The notes under the pieces: model-generated
What the model saw: the letters and a program-made list of their open reading frames with translations, nothing else
Database searches by the model: none
What the model was told of the DNA's origin: nothing
Translations under genes and position numbers: made by a program
Part shown: positions 35,567 to 43,286 of the stretch, piece after piece
How positions within the stretch are numbered: the stretch's first letter is position 1
How the letters are laid out: each line of letters opens with the position of its first letter
DNA from: Haloarcula salinisoli
GTDB lineage: Archaea > Halobacteriota > Halobacteria > Halobacteriales > Haloarculaceae
Length of the DNA: 64,000 bases
Direction of reading: 5' to 3'
NCBI RefSeq assembly: GCF_019599405.1
Contig: NZ_RKLQ01000002.1
Coordinates: 995,581 to 1,059,580, forward strand

Positions 35567-36235
35567 ATGAGCGACCCCATCCTGATACCCGGCGGCCGCG
35601 ATGTCCGCGGGCGCCTCGACAGAGGGACGGACGCAGAACCGACGTCCGTCGACAGAGGGACGGACGCAGAACCGACGTCCGTCGACGGAGGGACGGACGC
35701 AGAACCGACGTCCGTCGACAGCCCCGACACAGACAGCGTGGTCGTGGCCTGTCCGCCCCATCCCCAGCATGGCGGCTCCCGGTCGGACCCGCGGCTCCGG
35801 GCGGTGAGCGACGGGCTGGCCCCCGACGTGGCCTGTCTCCGCTTCGACTACGGTGAGTGGGACGAGGGCGAGGGCGAGACTGCCGACGCCGAGCACGCCA
35901 TCGCGTGGGCCGCCGACCGCTTCGACAGCGTCGGCCTCTTTGGCTACAGCTTCGGCGGCGGCGTGGCGCTGCGGGCGGCCGCCCGCGCCGATACGACAGT
36001 CGCGGCCTGTTCCGTCCTGGCGCCGGCCGCCGACCCCGGCGTGCTCGATACGGTGGCCTGTCCGCTGCAACTGCTCGTCGGCGAACGCGACACCACCGTC
36101 GACTGGGAACCGGTGGCCGACCGCGCGACAGCTCTGGGCCACGCGGTCGAGCGGCTGCCGGCGACACACCAGTTCCGGGGTGACCTGGGCCGGGTCGGCG
36201 AGCTTGTCGGCCGCTACCTGTCGGCGCGGCTGTGA
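35567..36235 (+). CDS. Alpha/beta hydrolase with expanded N-terminal repeat
   Basis: A protein of 222 residues. The catalytic set appears complete: Ser128 in GLFGYSFGGG, Asp175 in VGERDTTVDW, and His201 in PATHQFRGD. Other family features are ACPPHPQHGGSRSD and FDYGEWDEGEGE. It resembles the dienelactone-hydrolase-like or CocE-like haloarchaeal hydrolases; the substrate is unknown. Residues 18-50 consist of three tandem copies of an 11-residue unit, RGTDAEPTSVD, encoded by a 33-bp DNA repeat inserted between two beta strands. Confidence 0.82.
   Translation: MSDPILIPGGRDVRGRLDRGTDAEPTSVDRGTDAEPTSVDGGTDAEPTSVDSPDTDSVVVACPPHPQHGGSRSDPRLRAVSDGLAPDVACLRFDYGEWDEGEGETADAEHAIAWAADRFDSVGLFGYSFGGGVALRAAARADTTVAACSVLAPAADPGVLDTVACPLQLLVGERDTTVDWEPVADRATALGHAVERLPATHQFRGDLGRVGELVGRYLSARL
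35616..35720 (+). repeat. 33-bp in-frame tandem repeat
   Basis: A 33-bp unit beginning TCGACAGAGGGACGGACG is repeated three times (35616-35648, 35649-35681, 35682-35714) with one base change in unit 3 and a partial fourth at 35715-35720. The period is a multiple of three, so copy number can change without shifting the hydrolase frame. Confidence 0.9.
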
Positions 36236-36292
36236 CGGTGGCCGGCAATCGCCGGCCGTCTATTTATGTTATATACGACACAATAGGTGGCT

Positions 36293-36481
36293 ATGTCAAC
36301 GGCCAACCGACTGCCGGCCGTCGAGCGGGCCAGCCACGGCGCGGTATCACTCGTTGCCGGCTTCCTGGCCGGTCTCGCGCTGTTTCTCGCCATCGGCGCC
36401 TCGACGGGCGATGCGGCGTTTTCCGCTCTCGTACTCGCGGTGGTGGTCGCGGTCACCCGGGCCCTGAGCCGCCGTGTCTGA
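36293..36481 (+). CDS. Small two-helix membrane protein
   Basis: A protein of 62 residues from ATG 36293 (MSTANRLPAVERASHGAVSL). Two hydrophobic helices, AGFLAGLALFLAIGAS and FSALVLAVVVAVTRAL, are separated by GDAA, with a basic end. TATTTATG at about -30 supports the start and a leaderless transcript. No family recognised. Confidence 0.6.
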   Translation: MSTANRLPAVERASHGAVSLVAGFLAGLALFLAIGASTGDAAFSALVLAVVVAVTRALSRRV

Positions 36482-36568
36482 GCCCCTTACCGTGGGGTAG
36501 ATGGCTCTTATCGGGGCCGTACCTGGGACGAACACTCATAGCGCCGGTCGTGATAGACCAGTCGTGGT

Positions 36569-36976
36569 GTGTCTGTGGATCCGAGTACTGAAATGGAGCG
36601 AGACGACGAGGGACTGACGGAAGACCGAATATTCACGCTGCTGTCGATGGGGCGCCGTCGCGAGCTGCTCCGGGCCGTCGACCGGCTGGGTGGGGAGGCG
36701 ACCGTCGGCGACGTCACGAACGAGATAGTCACCGGCGAACACGGGACAGACGCCGGCGCGAGAGCACGAAAGACGGTCTACGTTTCGCTGCATCAGACAC
36801 ACCTTCCGCGACTCGTCGAGTCGGGCGCACTGGTCCACGACGTCCACGAGAAGACGGTTCACCTGACCGAGCGCGGCGACGTGTTGCTGGCGTACCTCCG
36901 GTTCGACCCGACCGCCGAGCGAGCGGGACTGCTCTCTCGGGTGCTTCGACCGGGCGGGCGCAACCGCGCGAAGTAG
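36569..36976 (+). CDS. DUF7344 winged-helix protein
   Basis: A protein of 135 residues from a GTG at 36569; MERDDEG at 36593 is an equally possible ATG start. It holds a single winged helix, RIFTLLSMGRRRELLRAVDR through YVSLHQTHLPRLVESGALVH, the DUF7344 pattern of haloarchaeal regulators. The C-terminal 25 residues are basic. It probably binds DNA; targets are unknown. It precedes the pyrG operon by 84 bp but appears to be a separate unit. Confidence 0.72.
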   Translation: MSVDPSTEMERDDEGLTEDRIFTLLSMGRRRELLRAVDRLGGEATVGDVTNEIVTGEHGTDAGARARKTVYVSLHQTHLPRLVESGALVHDVHEKTVHLTERGDVLLAYLRFDPTAERAGLLSRVLRPGGRNRAK

Positions 36977-37060
36977 CCACTGATTCGGGCGACAGTGCGA
37001 GCGAGTGGCGAAGATGGCGTGCTCCGAAACCGTTTTGAGGGCACGGGATTCACCGACAGT

Positions 37061-38725
37061 ATGCCGACCGAACCCGAAACGGACTACGACCCGGAACTGG
37101 GTCGCAAGTTCATCTTCGTCACCGGCGGCGTGATGTCTGGCCTGGGCAAGGGCATCACCGCCGCAAGCACGGGCCGCCTTCTGAAAAACGCCGGGTTCGA
37201 CGTGACCGCGGTCAAGATTGACCCGTATCTCAACGTCGACGCCGGGACGATGAACCCCTTCCAGCACGGTGAGGTGTACGTCCTCAAGGACGGGGGCGAG
37301 GTCGACCTCGACCTGGGGAACTACGAGCGGTTCCTCGACATCGACATGACGTTCGACCACAACGTCACCACGGGGAAGACCTACCAGCACGTCATCGAGA
37401 AGGAGCGCGCCGGCGACTACCTGGGCCGTACGGTCCAGATTATCCCGCATATCACCGACGACATCAAGCGGCGCATCCGCGAGGCCGCCGAGGGCAACGA
37501 CGTCTGTATCATCGAAGTCGGCGGCACCGTCGGCGACATCGAGGGGATGCCCTATCTCGAAGCCCTGCGCCAGTTCGCCCACGAGGAAGACGAGGACGAC
37601 ATCCTCTTTACCCACGTCACGCTCGTCCCGTACTCGAAGAACGGCGAGCAGAAGACCAAGCCGACCCAGCACTCCGTGAAGGAACTGCGCTCTATCGGTC
37701 TCCAGCCGGACGTGCTGGTCGGGCGCTGTTCGGACAAGCTCGACATCGACACGAAGGAGAAAATCGCGCTGTTCTGTGACGTTCCCACCGACGCCGTCTT
37801 CTCGAATCCCGACGTCGACGACATCTACCACGTCCCGCTGATGGTCGAGGAAGAAGGCCTGGACCAGTACGTCATGGAGCAACTGGACATCGCCGACGAG
37901 GCCCTGCCCGAGGCCGAGCGGGAGAACCGCTGGCGTGAGCTCGTCACCCAGCAGACCGAAGGCGAGGTCGACGTCGCGCTGGTCGGCAAGTACGACCTCG
38001 AGGACGCCTATATGTCAGTCCACGAGGCGCTGAAACACGCCGGCCTGGAGAAGAACGTCGACGTCAACGTCGAGTGGGTCAACTCCGAGAAGATGCCCGA
38101 CCACCACGAGAGCCGGATGCGCGAGGCCGACGCTATCGTCGTCCCCGGCGGCTTTGGCACCCGTGGCACCCAGGGCAAGATAGACGCTATCCAGTACGCC
38201 CGCGAGAACGACGTGCCCTACCTGGGCCTCTGTCTGGGCTTCCAGCTCGCGGTCATCGAGTACGCCCGCAACGTGCTGGGGCTGGAGGGCGCTCACTCCG
38301 CGGAACTCGACGAGGAGACGCCCCACCCCGTCATCGACATCCTCCCCGAGCAGTACGAGGTCGAAGACATGGGCGGGACGATGCGGCTCGGCGCCCACGA
38401 GACCGACATCGAGCCCGGGACGCTGGCAGCCGAGCTCTACGGCGACGATTCCTGTACCGAACGCCACCGTCACCGCTACGAGGTCAATCCCGAGTACTTC
38501 GAGCAACTGGAGTCCGCCGGGCTGAAGTTCTCCGGGCGCTCGGCCAACCGTATGGAGATACTCGAACTCGCGCCCGAGGAACACCCCTACTTCATCGGGA
38601 CGCAGTTCCACCCCGAGTTCCGTTCCCGACCGACGCGTGCGAGCCCGCCCTTCGTCGGCCTGCTGGAGGCCGTCATCGGTGCGGACCCACACGGCGTCGA
38701 CGCCGAGACGGAGGTGAGCCACTGA
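37061..38725 (+). CDS. pyrG: CTP synthase
   Basis: A protein of 554 residues. The amidoligase domain (1-280) has the P-loop-like [20 protein letters not shown] and the [17 protein letters not shown] motif. The class I glutamine amidotransferase domain has the nucleophile cysteine in [12 protein letters not shown] and the His-Pro-Glu in GTQFHPEF. It makes CTP from UTP, ATP and glutamine. It is the first gene of a three-gene unit: its TGA shares a base with the ATG of guaA (TGATG). Confidence 0.95.
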   Translation: MPTEPETDYDPELGRKFIFVTGGVMSGLGKGITAASTGRLLKNAGFDVTAVKIDPYLNVDAGTMNPFQHGEVYVLKDGGEVDLDLGNYERFLDIDMTFDHNVTTGKTYQHVIEKERAGDYLGRTVQIIPHITDDIKRRIREAAEGNDVCIIEVGGTVGDIEGMPYLEALRQFAHEEDEDDILFTHVTLVPYSKNGEQKTKPTQHSVKELRSIGLQPDVLVGRCSDKLDIDTKEKIALFCDVPTDAVFSNPDVDDIYHVPLMVEEEGLDQYVMEQLDIADEALPEAERENRWRELVTQQTEGEVDVALVGKYDLEDAYMSVHEALKHAGLEKNVDVNVEWVNSEKMPDHHESRMREADAIVVPGGFGTRGTQGKIDAIQYARENDVPYLGLCLGFQLAVIEYARNVLGLEGAHSAELDEETPHPVIDILPEQYEVEDMGGTMRLGAHETDIEPGTLAAELYGDDSCTERHRHRYEVNPEYFEQLESAGLKFSGRSANRMEILELAPEEHPYFIGTQFHPEFRSRPTRASPPFVGLLEAVIGADPHGVDAETEVSH

Positions 38726-39642
38726 TGGTGAACCCGGAGGAGTTCATCGAGGAGAAAATCGAGGAGATCGCCGACGAGGTCGGCGAGAAGAACGCCGTCA
38801 TCGGCCTCTCCGGTGGCGTGGACTCTTCGACTGCGGCCGCGCTGGCCTACGAGGCCATCGGCGACCAGCTCACCGCCGTCTACGTCGACACCGGGCTGAT
38901 GCGGAAAGGCGAGACCGACGAGATTCGCGAGACCTTCGACTACATGGACTCGCTGCGTATCGTCGACGCGAAACATCGCTTCCTCGAGGAACTCGAGGGC
39001 GAGACCGACCCCGAAGAGAAGCGCCACATCATCGGCGAGCAGTTCATCCGGGAGTTCGAGACGGTCGCCCGCGAGGTCGACGCCGACTACCTGGTCCAGG
39101 GGACCATCTATCCCGACCGCATCGAGAGCGAGGGGACCATCAAGTCCCACCACAACGTCGGCGGCCTCCCCGAACGCATCGACTTCGACGGCATCGTCGA
39201 GCCGATGCGGGACCTCTACAAGGACGAAGTGCGGGAAGTGGCCCGCGCGCTCGACCTCGAAGAGATAATCTCCGAGCGGATGCCGTTCCCCGGCCCCGGA
39301 CTCGCCGTCCGAATCATCGGCGAGGTCACCGAGGAGAAGCTGGAGGTCGCTCGCGAGGCCAACCACGTCGTCGAGGAGGAACTCGAGGAGTACGAGCCGT
39401 GGCAGGCCCTCGCCGCCGTCATCGGCAAGGCGACCGGTGTCAAGGGCGACAACCGCGTCCACGGCTGGGTCGTTGCGGTGCGGTCGGTCGAATCGCGTGA
39501 CGGCATGACCGCTCGCGCCCAGGAACTGGACTGGGACACCCTCCAGCGGATGCAGAGCCGTATCACGGGCGCCCACGAGAACGTCGCCCGCGTCGTCTAC
39601 GACGTGACACACAAACCGCCCGCGACCATCGAGTACGAATGA
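38725..39642 (+). CDS. guaA: GMP synthase, ATP-pyrophosphatase subunit (GuaAb)
   Basis: A protein of 305 residues containing only the synthetase half of GMP synthase, as is usual in archaea; the glutaminase subunit is encoded elsewhere. The PP-loop is [16 protein letters not shown]. Other motifs are [26 protein letters not shown] and the C-terminal dimerisation part ending KPPATIEYE. It converts XMP to GMP. It is translationally coupled to pyrG (TGATG) and to the next gene (ATGA). Confidence 0.94.
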   Translation: MVNPEEFIEEKIEEIADEVGEKNAVIGLSGGVDSSTAAALAYEAIGDQLTAVYVDTGLMRKGETDEIRETFDYMDSLRIVDAKHRFLEELEGETDPEEKRHIIGEQFIREFETVAREVDADYLVQGTIYPDRIESEGTIKSHHNVGGLPERIDFDGIVEPMRDLYKDEVREVARALDLEEIISERMPFPGPGLAVRIIGEVTEEKLEVAREANHVVEEELEEYEPWQALAAVIGKATGVKGDNRVHGWVVAVRSVESRDGMTARAQELDWDTLQRMQSRITGAHENVARVVYDVTHKPPATIEYE

Positions 39643-39950
39643 ACGTCATCCTCGTGGGGGACGACCCCGAACGAATGTGCGAGGCTCTAGAGAACGAGGG
39701 TCACACCGTCACCGTCGCCGACGTGGGCAACCGCCCCGGACTGGAGGAGGCCGGCGTCATGGACGCCGAGGTGTACCTCCTGACGGAGCTGTCCCAGGCC
39801 ACCTCCATCGTGGTCGCGAAGGACCTCAACCCCGACCTGCGCGTCGTCGTCTACGCCGAGGGGTCGCTGCCGGACTTCGCCAGCCGCCAGACAGACCTCG
39901 TCGTCGACCCGAACCTGCTGGGGCCCGACGCGGTGGCAGAAGAGCTGTAA
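39639..39950 (+). CDS. DUF7126 family protein, RCK/Rossmann-like
   Basis: A protein of 103 residues. It starts [20 protein letters not shown], a half-Rossmann start like TrkA-N domains, and continues [20 protein letters not shown], then [20 protein letters not shown]. The nucleotide-binding GxGxxG is replaced by GDDPE. The 4-nt overlap with guaA and its place after pyrG-guaA suggest a link to nucleotide synthesis, perhaps nucleotide sensing; that is inference. Confidence 0.75.
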   Translation: MNVILVGDDPERMCEALENEGHTVTVADVGNRPGLEEAGVMDAEVYLLTELSQATSIVVAKDLNPDLRVVVYAEGSLPDFASRQTDLVVDPNLLGPDAVAEEL

Positions 39951-39965
39951 CGGTCCGCCACCTTT

Positions 39966-40637
39966 TCACAGCGTCGTCACCACGTCCGCCAGCCGCCGGC
40001 TCCCCTCCCGTTTGAACGGGACGCCGTGGCCCATCGCGGCCACCTCGAAGGCGGGCGCGCGCTCGACCAGCGAGCGGAGGCTCCGTTCGACGGCCGCGGT
40101 GTCGTAGCTGACGACCCAGGGTGACGGTTCCAGCCGCCCGCCGGACTCCCGGACGAGGTCGCCCAGAAACGCCGTCGACAGCGATTCGCTCACATAACAG
40201 ACGTGGCCCGGGGTGTGCCCCGGCGTCTCGTAGACGGTGAACGTGCCGACGGTGTCGCCGTCTTCGACGGGTTCGACGGGGTTGTCCGGGGCCGAGACGA
40301 GCGGCCCGCCGAGTCGCTGGATGAGTCCCTTGTGATTCGACAGCGGCGGCTTTCGCTCGCCGGTCACCAGCGGCGCGTCAGCCGCGCCGACGTGGATTGT
40401 CACCTCGGTACCGTCGAACGCCCCCAGTCCGCCGACGTGGTCCATATCGAAGTGTGTCAGCAAGATTCGGTCGAGGTCACGCAGTTCGAAGCCCGCCGCA
40501 CGGAGCCCGCCGATGAGCTCGCTGGCGTGAAAGCCCATTCCGGCGTCGACCAGCGTCAGGGTGTCGTCGTCGACGAGGAAAGCGTTGGTTCCCGAGAGGT
40601 CGTACCACCAGACGTCGTTGGCGAGCGGGGTGACCAT
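39966..40637 (-). CDS. Metallo-beta-lactamase fold hydrolase
   Basis: A protein of 223 residues with an intact zinc-binding motif, LLTHFDMDHVGGLG (the usual THxHxDH with the first spacer residue changed so it reads THFDMDH), plus the later His in TPGHTPGHV and GDLVRESGG, and the final MGHGVPF. It is a glyoxalase-II-like hydrolase with unknown substrate. It is convergent with the pyrG operon, 16 bp from the DUF7126 stop. Confidence 0.88.
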   Translation of the reverse strand: MVTPLANDVWWYDLSGTNAFLVDDDTLTLVDAGMGFHASELIGGLRAAGFELRDLDRILLTHFDMDHVGGLGAFDGTEVTIHVGAADAPLVTGERKPPLSNHKGLIQRLGGPLVSAPDNPVEPVEDGDTVGTFTVYETPGHTPGHVCYVSESLSTAFLGDLVRESGGRLEPSPWVVSYDTAAVERSLRSLVERAPAFEVAAMGHGVPFKREGSRRLADVVTTL

Positions 40638-40691
40638 ACCTGACCTTCGGTCCCGGGGCGGAAAATTCGCTCGAAAGCCGGCCCACGCCGC

Positions 40692-41516
40692 TCAGAAAGG
40701 GAGCTGCGACCGGACGAACTGCATGCCGGTCTTGGTCTTCGACGGGTCGCGAATCCACGCCAGCTCGTCGTCGGTCAGCTCGAAGTCGAAGATAGCCATG
40801 TTCGCTTCCAGATGCTCACGGCTAGAGGCCTTGGGTATAGCGGCGACCCCCTCTTGCTGGACGAGCCAGCGCAGCGCGACCTGTGCGGGGGATTTGCCAT
40901 AGCGGTTGCCGATAGTGACCAGGGCGGGGTCGGAAAGGACTCCCCCGCGGGAAAGCGGGCTGTAGGCCGTCAGCAGGACGTCGTGGATGCGACAGTAGTC
41001 GAGCAGCTTGCGCTGGTCCCAGTAGGGGTGGTACTGGACCTGGTCGGTGAGGACAGGCGCATCCGAGAGCTCTCGGGCCCGGTCGAGGCGCGCGGGCGAG
41101 AAGTTGCTGACGCCGATGTGTTCGACCACGCCGTCGTCGACGAGGTCGTTCATCGCGTCGAGGGTCTCTTCGAGGGGTGCCATCCACGGCGTGTTCGGCC
41201 AGTGGATGAGCAGGCAATCGAGGGTGTCGGTCCCGAGCTTGTTCAGGCTCTCGCGGGTCGATTGCCGAACCGACGTGGCGTCCCGGTTCGAGCCGTCGAG
41301 TTTCGTCACCAGAAACACGTCGTCGCGGTCGACGTCGGCGGCCTCGATGCCCAGGCCGACCTGGCGCTCGTTGCCGTAGGCCTGTGCCGTGTCGACGTGG
41401 CGATACCCCAGTTCCAGGGCCGTCTCGACCGTCTCGGTACACGTCGGACCTGTCAGCTGCCAGGTACCCAGGCCGAGCGCGGGGACCGAGGTGCCCTGGA
41501 CCTCGATGGTTTCCAT
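40692..41516 (-). CDS. Aldo/keto reductase
   Basis: A protein of 274 residues, the standard AKR barrel. The active-site tetrad is visible: Asp in YRHVDTAQAYGNE (with Tyr48-type Tyr), Lys in FLVTKLDGSN, and His in CLLIHWPN. The NADPH pocket motif is IPKASSREHLEANM. It reduces aldehydes or ketones to alcohols; substrate unknown. ATG 41516 gives METIEVQGTSVPALGLGTWQ. Confidence 0.9.
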   Translation of the reverse strand: METIEVQGTSVPALGLGTWQLTGPTCTETVETALELGYRHVDTAQAYGNERQVGLGIEAADVDRDDVFLVTKLDGSNRDATSVRQSTRESLNKLGTDTLDCLLIHWPNTPWMAPLEETLDAMNDLVDDGVVEHIGVSNFSPARLDRARELSDAPVLTDQVQYHPYWDQRKLLDYCRIHDVLLTAYSPLSRGGVLSDPALVTIGNRYGKSPAQVALRWLVQQEGVAAIPKASSREHLEANMAIFDFELTDDELAWIRDPSKTKTGMQFVRSQLPF

Positions 41517-41563
41517 ACCGGAACTACTGCCGCCAGCGGGATAACGGCGATGCCAACAGGAGC

Positions 41564-41647
41564 CTATCGCTCGATAATCGTGCCGCCCGCGCCGACGGCG
41601 ACGTCGGCTGTGCCGCGGACGACGGCGTTCAGATTCGCATCGCTCAC
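41564..41647 (-). CDS. Candidate 27-residue peptide coupled to the MoaB-domain gene
   Basis: A GTG at 41645-41647 overlaps the stop of the MoaB-domain gene by 3 nt and opens a 27-codon frame, SDANLNAVVRGTADVAVGAG then GTIIER, ending TAG. The peptide looks protein-like and uses haloarchaeal codons. It may be a real micropeptide or the remnant N-terminus of a deleted gene. Confidence 0.3.
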   Translation of the reverse strand: MSDANLNAVVRGTADVAVGAGGTIIER

Positions 41648-42492
41648 TGGTCGAGCTGGTCGACCAGTACCGGTGCTTCGGTGGCCAGAATCTCTCCGAC
41701 CGCCAGCTCGGCCGCTTCGGCGTCGCCCGGCAGACAGAAGACGAGCGTTCCGTCGCTGATGCCGGCCGTCGACCGGACGCCGACGATGCCGGTGCCGATG
41801 TGGTCGGCCAGGCGGGCGCGAAACGCCTCGCCAAAGCCCGGCAGCGCCTTCTCCAGGAGCGGGTGGACCGCCTCGATGGCCATGTCGTCGGCCGTCAACC
41901 CGACGCCGCCGACGGTGACGACGACGTCGACGGCGTCCCGGTCGACCAGGGTGTCGACCATCTGCTGGATAGCGTCGTAGCCACCCTGGAGGCGCTCGCG
42001 GCGCACGACCGTGTGTCCGGCCGCTTCGAACGCCCCCGTGATGCTGTCTTCGAGCGCGGCCCGGTCGCCCGACACCGTCACCACGGCCACGTCGACCGCA
42101 CGGCTCGGCGTGGTCGTCCCGGCTGTCTGGGCCGCTGGCGTCGTCTGGTCGGTGTCCTCGGCCCTGACTGCTGCCTCGGTGTTGCCGTCGGTAGGGGCCG
42201 CCGACCCGTGGTCCTCTGCGGCTTGCTCTGCCGCCGACCCGTGGTCCTCGGCCAGGGGATCGCTCTCGGCTGTTTCGGGGTCCTCCGTGGCGGTCTCCCC
42301 GGCCAGTGGGTCCGCCGAGGTCGCCGCCTCCCCGTCAACCTCCGTACTGTTCCCTGCCGCTGTGTCCCCCGTATCGTCGGCCGTCCCGGTAGCGTCGTCC
42401 TCGCTCGACGATTCGCTGTCCGCCGACTCGGACTCCGACTCGTCGTCGATGGTAGGGCCACGGCGCGTGTCGCGGGACTGAAAATCGACCAT
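41644..42492 (-). CDS. MoaB/Mog-domain protein with acidic low-complexity N-terminus
   Basis: A protein of 282 residues. The last 150 form a MoaB/MogA fold: VDVAVVTVSGDRAALEDSIT, then VDVVVTVGGVGLTADDMAIE and TLVFCLPGDAEAAELAVGEI (the GGxG and LPG motifs that bind molybdopterin). It is expected to act in molybdenum cofactor synthesis. The first 130 residues are Asp, Glu, Ser, Thr and Ala and include the doubled word AEDHGSAA, probably disordered. The MoaB fold alone is a standard size, so the acidic part is an addition. Confidence 0.82.
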   Translation of the reverse strand: MVDFQSRDTRRGPTIDDESESESADSESSSEDDATGTADDTGDTAAGNSTEVDGEAATSADPLAGETATEDPETAESDPLAEDHGSAAEQAAEDHGSAAPTDGNTEAAVRAEDTDQTTPAAQTAGTTTPSRAVDVAVVTVSGDRAALEDSITGAFEAAGHTVVRRERLQGGYDAIQQMVDTLVDRDAVDVVVTVGGVGLTADDMAIEAVHPLLEKALPGFGEAFRARLADHIGTGIVGVRSTAGISDGTLVFCLPGDAEAAELAVGEILATEAPVLVDQLDQ

Positions 42493-42582
42493 ATCGGCCC
42501 AAAGGCCGGGGCCCGCTAAATGGTTGTCCCGCGCGTAGCTTTCGGATATCGCCGATATATTTGTAGAATACCGTGAGGAAAA

Positions 42583-42590
42583 TTTATATA
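42583..42590 (+). promoter_or_regulatory. Strong TATA box for the small zinc-finger gene
   Basis: TTTATATA preceded by GAGGAAAA (a BRE-like purine run), 30 bp before ATG 42613, in an AT-rich stretch (42540-42612) unlike the rest of the window. Confidence 0.7.
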
Positions 42591-42612
42591 AGAAAATACA
42601 AACACATTACAT

Positions 42613-42774
42613 ATGGAAGGGGTGCACCACGTGGTGTGTCACAAGTGCCCGTTCGAGGGGCTCTACGGGTCGGCCACGCACGCATCTGTGGAGCGCACAG
42701 CGCACGAACAGGCGTACGACCATCGTGTTAGCTCCCTCGAGATCAACCGACCGGAGCCATCGGCCGAGGTGTGA
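42613..42774 (+). CDS. Small zinc-finger protein
   Basis: A 53-residue protein starting MEGVHHVVCHKCPFEGLYGS. One CxxC (CHKC) is followed by spaced histidines (THASVERTAHEQAYDH), making a C2H2-like finger. Such proteins are common in haloarchaea, often as small regulators. The leaderless promoter is strong. No neighbour suggests a target. Confidence 0.7.
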   Translation: MEGVHHVVCHKCPFEGLYGSATHASVERTAHEQAYDHRVSSLEINRPEPSAEV

Positions 42775-42820
42775 CCGGCCGACCGCCAGTGTTTTGCAGT
42801 CGCTGACCCGACGGTGAGCT

Positions 42821-42940
42821 ATGCAGGCTGTTCAGGCCGCTGTCAGGGACCGGCGTCTCGCCCGACGAGTCCGACCTGAGGGGACCACGATTCGCTCGCT
42901 CTGGCACTCGGTCGCGCAGGCAGGTGCATCCGATGGGTAA
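42821..42940 (+). CDS. Candidate 39-residue Arg-rich peptide
   Basis: A frame from ATG 42821 to TAA 42938 encodes MQAVQAAVRDRRLARRVRPE and ends SVAQAGASDG; the end overlaps the start of the next gene by 8 nt in another frame. It has no clear TATA box. It may be an upstream leader or a chance frame. Confidence 0.22.
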   Translation: MQAVQAAVRDRRLARRVRPEGTTIRSLWHSVAQAGASDG

Positions 42941-43226
42941 CGACGCGCCCGACGACGACGGCTACGTCCACCGTCCCAGCGGCGAACCACCACGCCAGGC
43001 CGATACCAGCGAGGAGTTCGGTCGTGAGGGATGGGTGCTCGTGGGGATGATTATCCTCGGATTTCTGGTCATCCCCACCGCCATCCTGGTCCTGCCGGCC
43101 GCTCAGGGTGTCGTCCGGTCGTTCGGGCTGACGCTTCGGGCCGCCTATCTGGCCCTGCCGCTCGTCCCGGCGTTCTTGCTGGGGGCCATCGCGGTGTGGT
43201 CGGCGCTGCGCTCGCGTCAGTCGTAG
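42933..43226 (+). CDS. Small membrane protein
   Basis: A 97-residue protein starting MGNDAPDDDGYVHRPSGEPP. A polar head of about 35 residues is followed by two hydrophobic helices, WVLVGMIILGFLVIPTAILV and AAYLALPLVPAFLLGAIAVW. No family recognised. A GTG nine nucleotides upstream is an alternative start. It precedes the histidine kinase by 60 bp, and a link is possible but unsupported. Confidence 0.62.
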   Translation: MGNDAPDDDGYVHRPSGEPPRQADTSEEFGREGWVLVGMIILGFLVIPTAILVLPAAQGVVRSFGLTLRAAYLALPLVPAFLLGAIAVWSALRSRQS

Positions 43227-43286
43227 TATCGGAGTCGATACTCGGCCGCGAACGTTTATACGGGCGTCTACCCACCTCCGTACCAA

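Noticed and set aside
36536..37882. Minus-strand 448-residue open frame
   Set aside because: It is antisense to the DUF7344 gene and the pyrG N-terminus; low-complexity Val/Asp/Leu composition.
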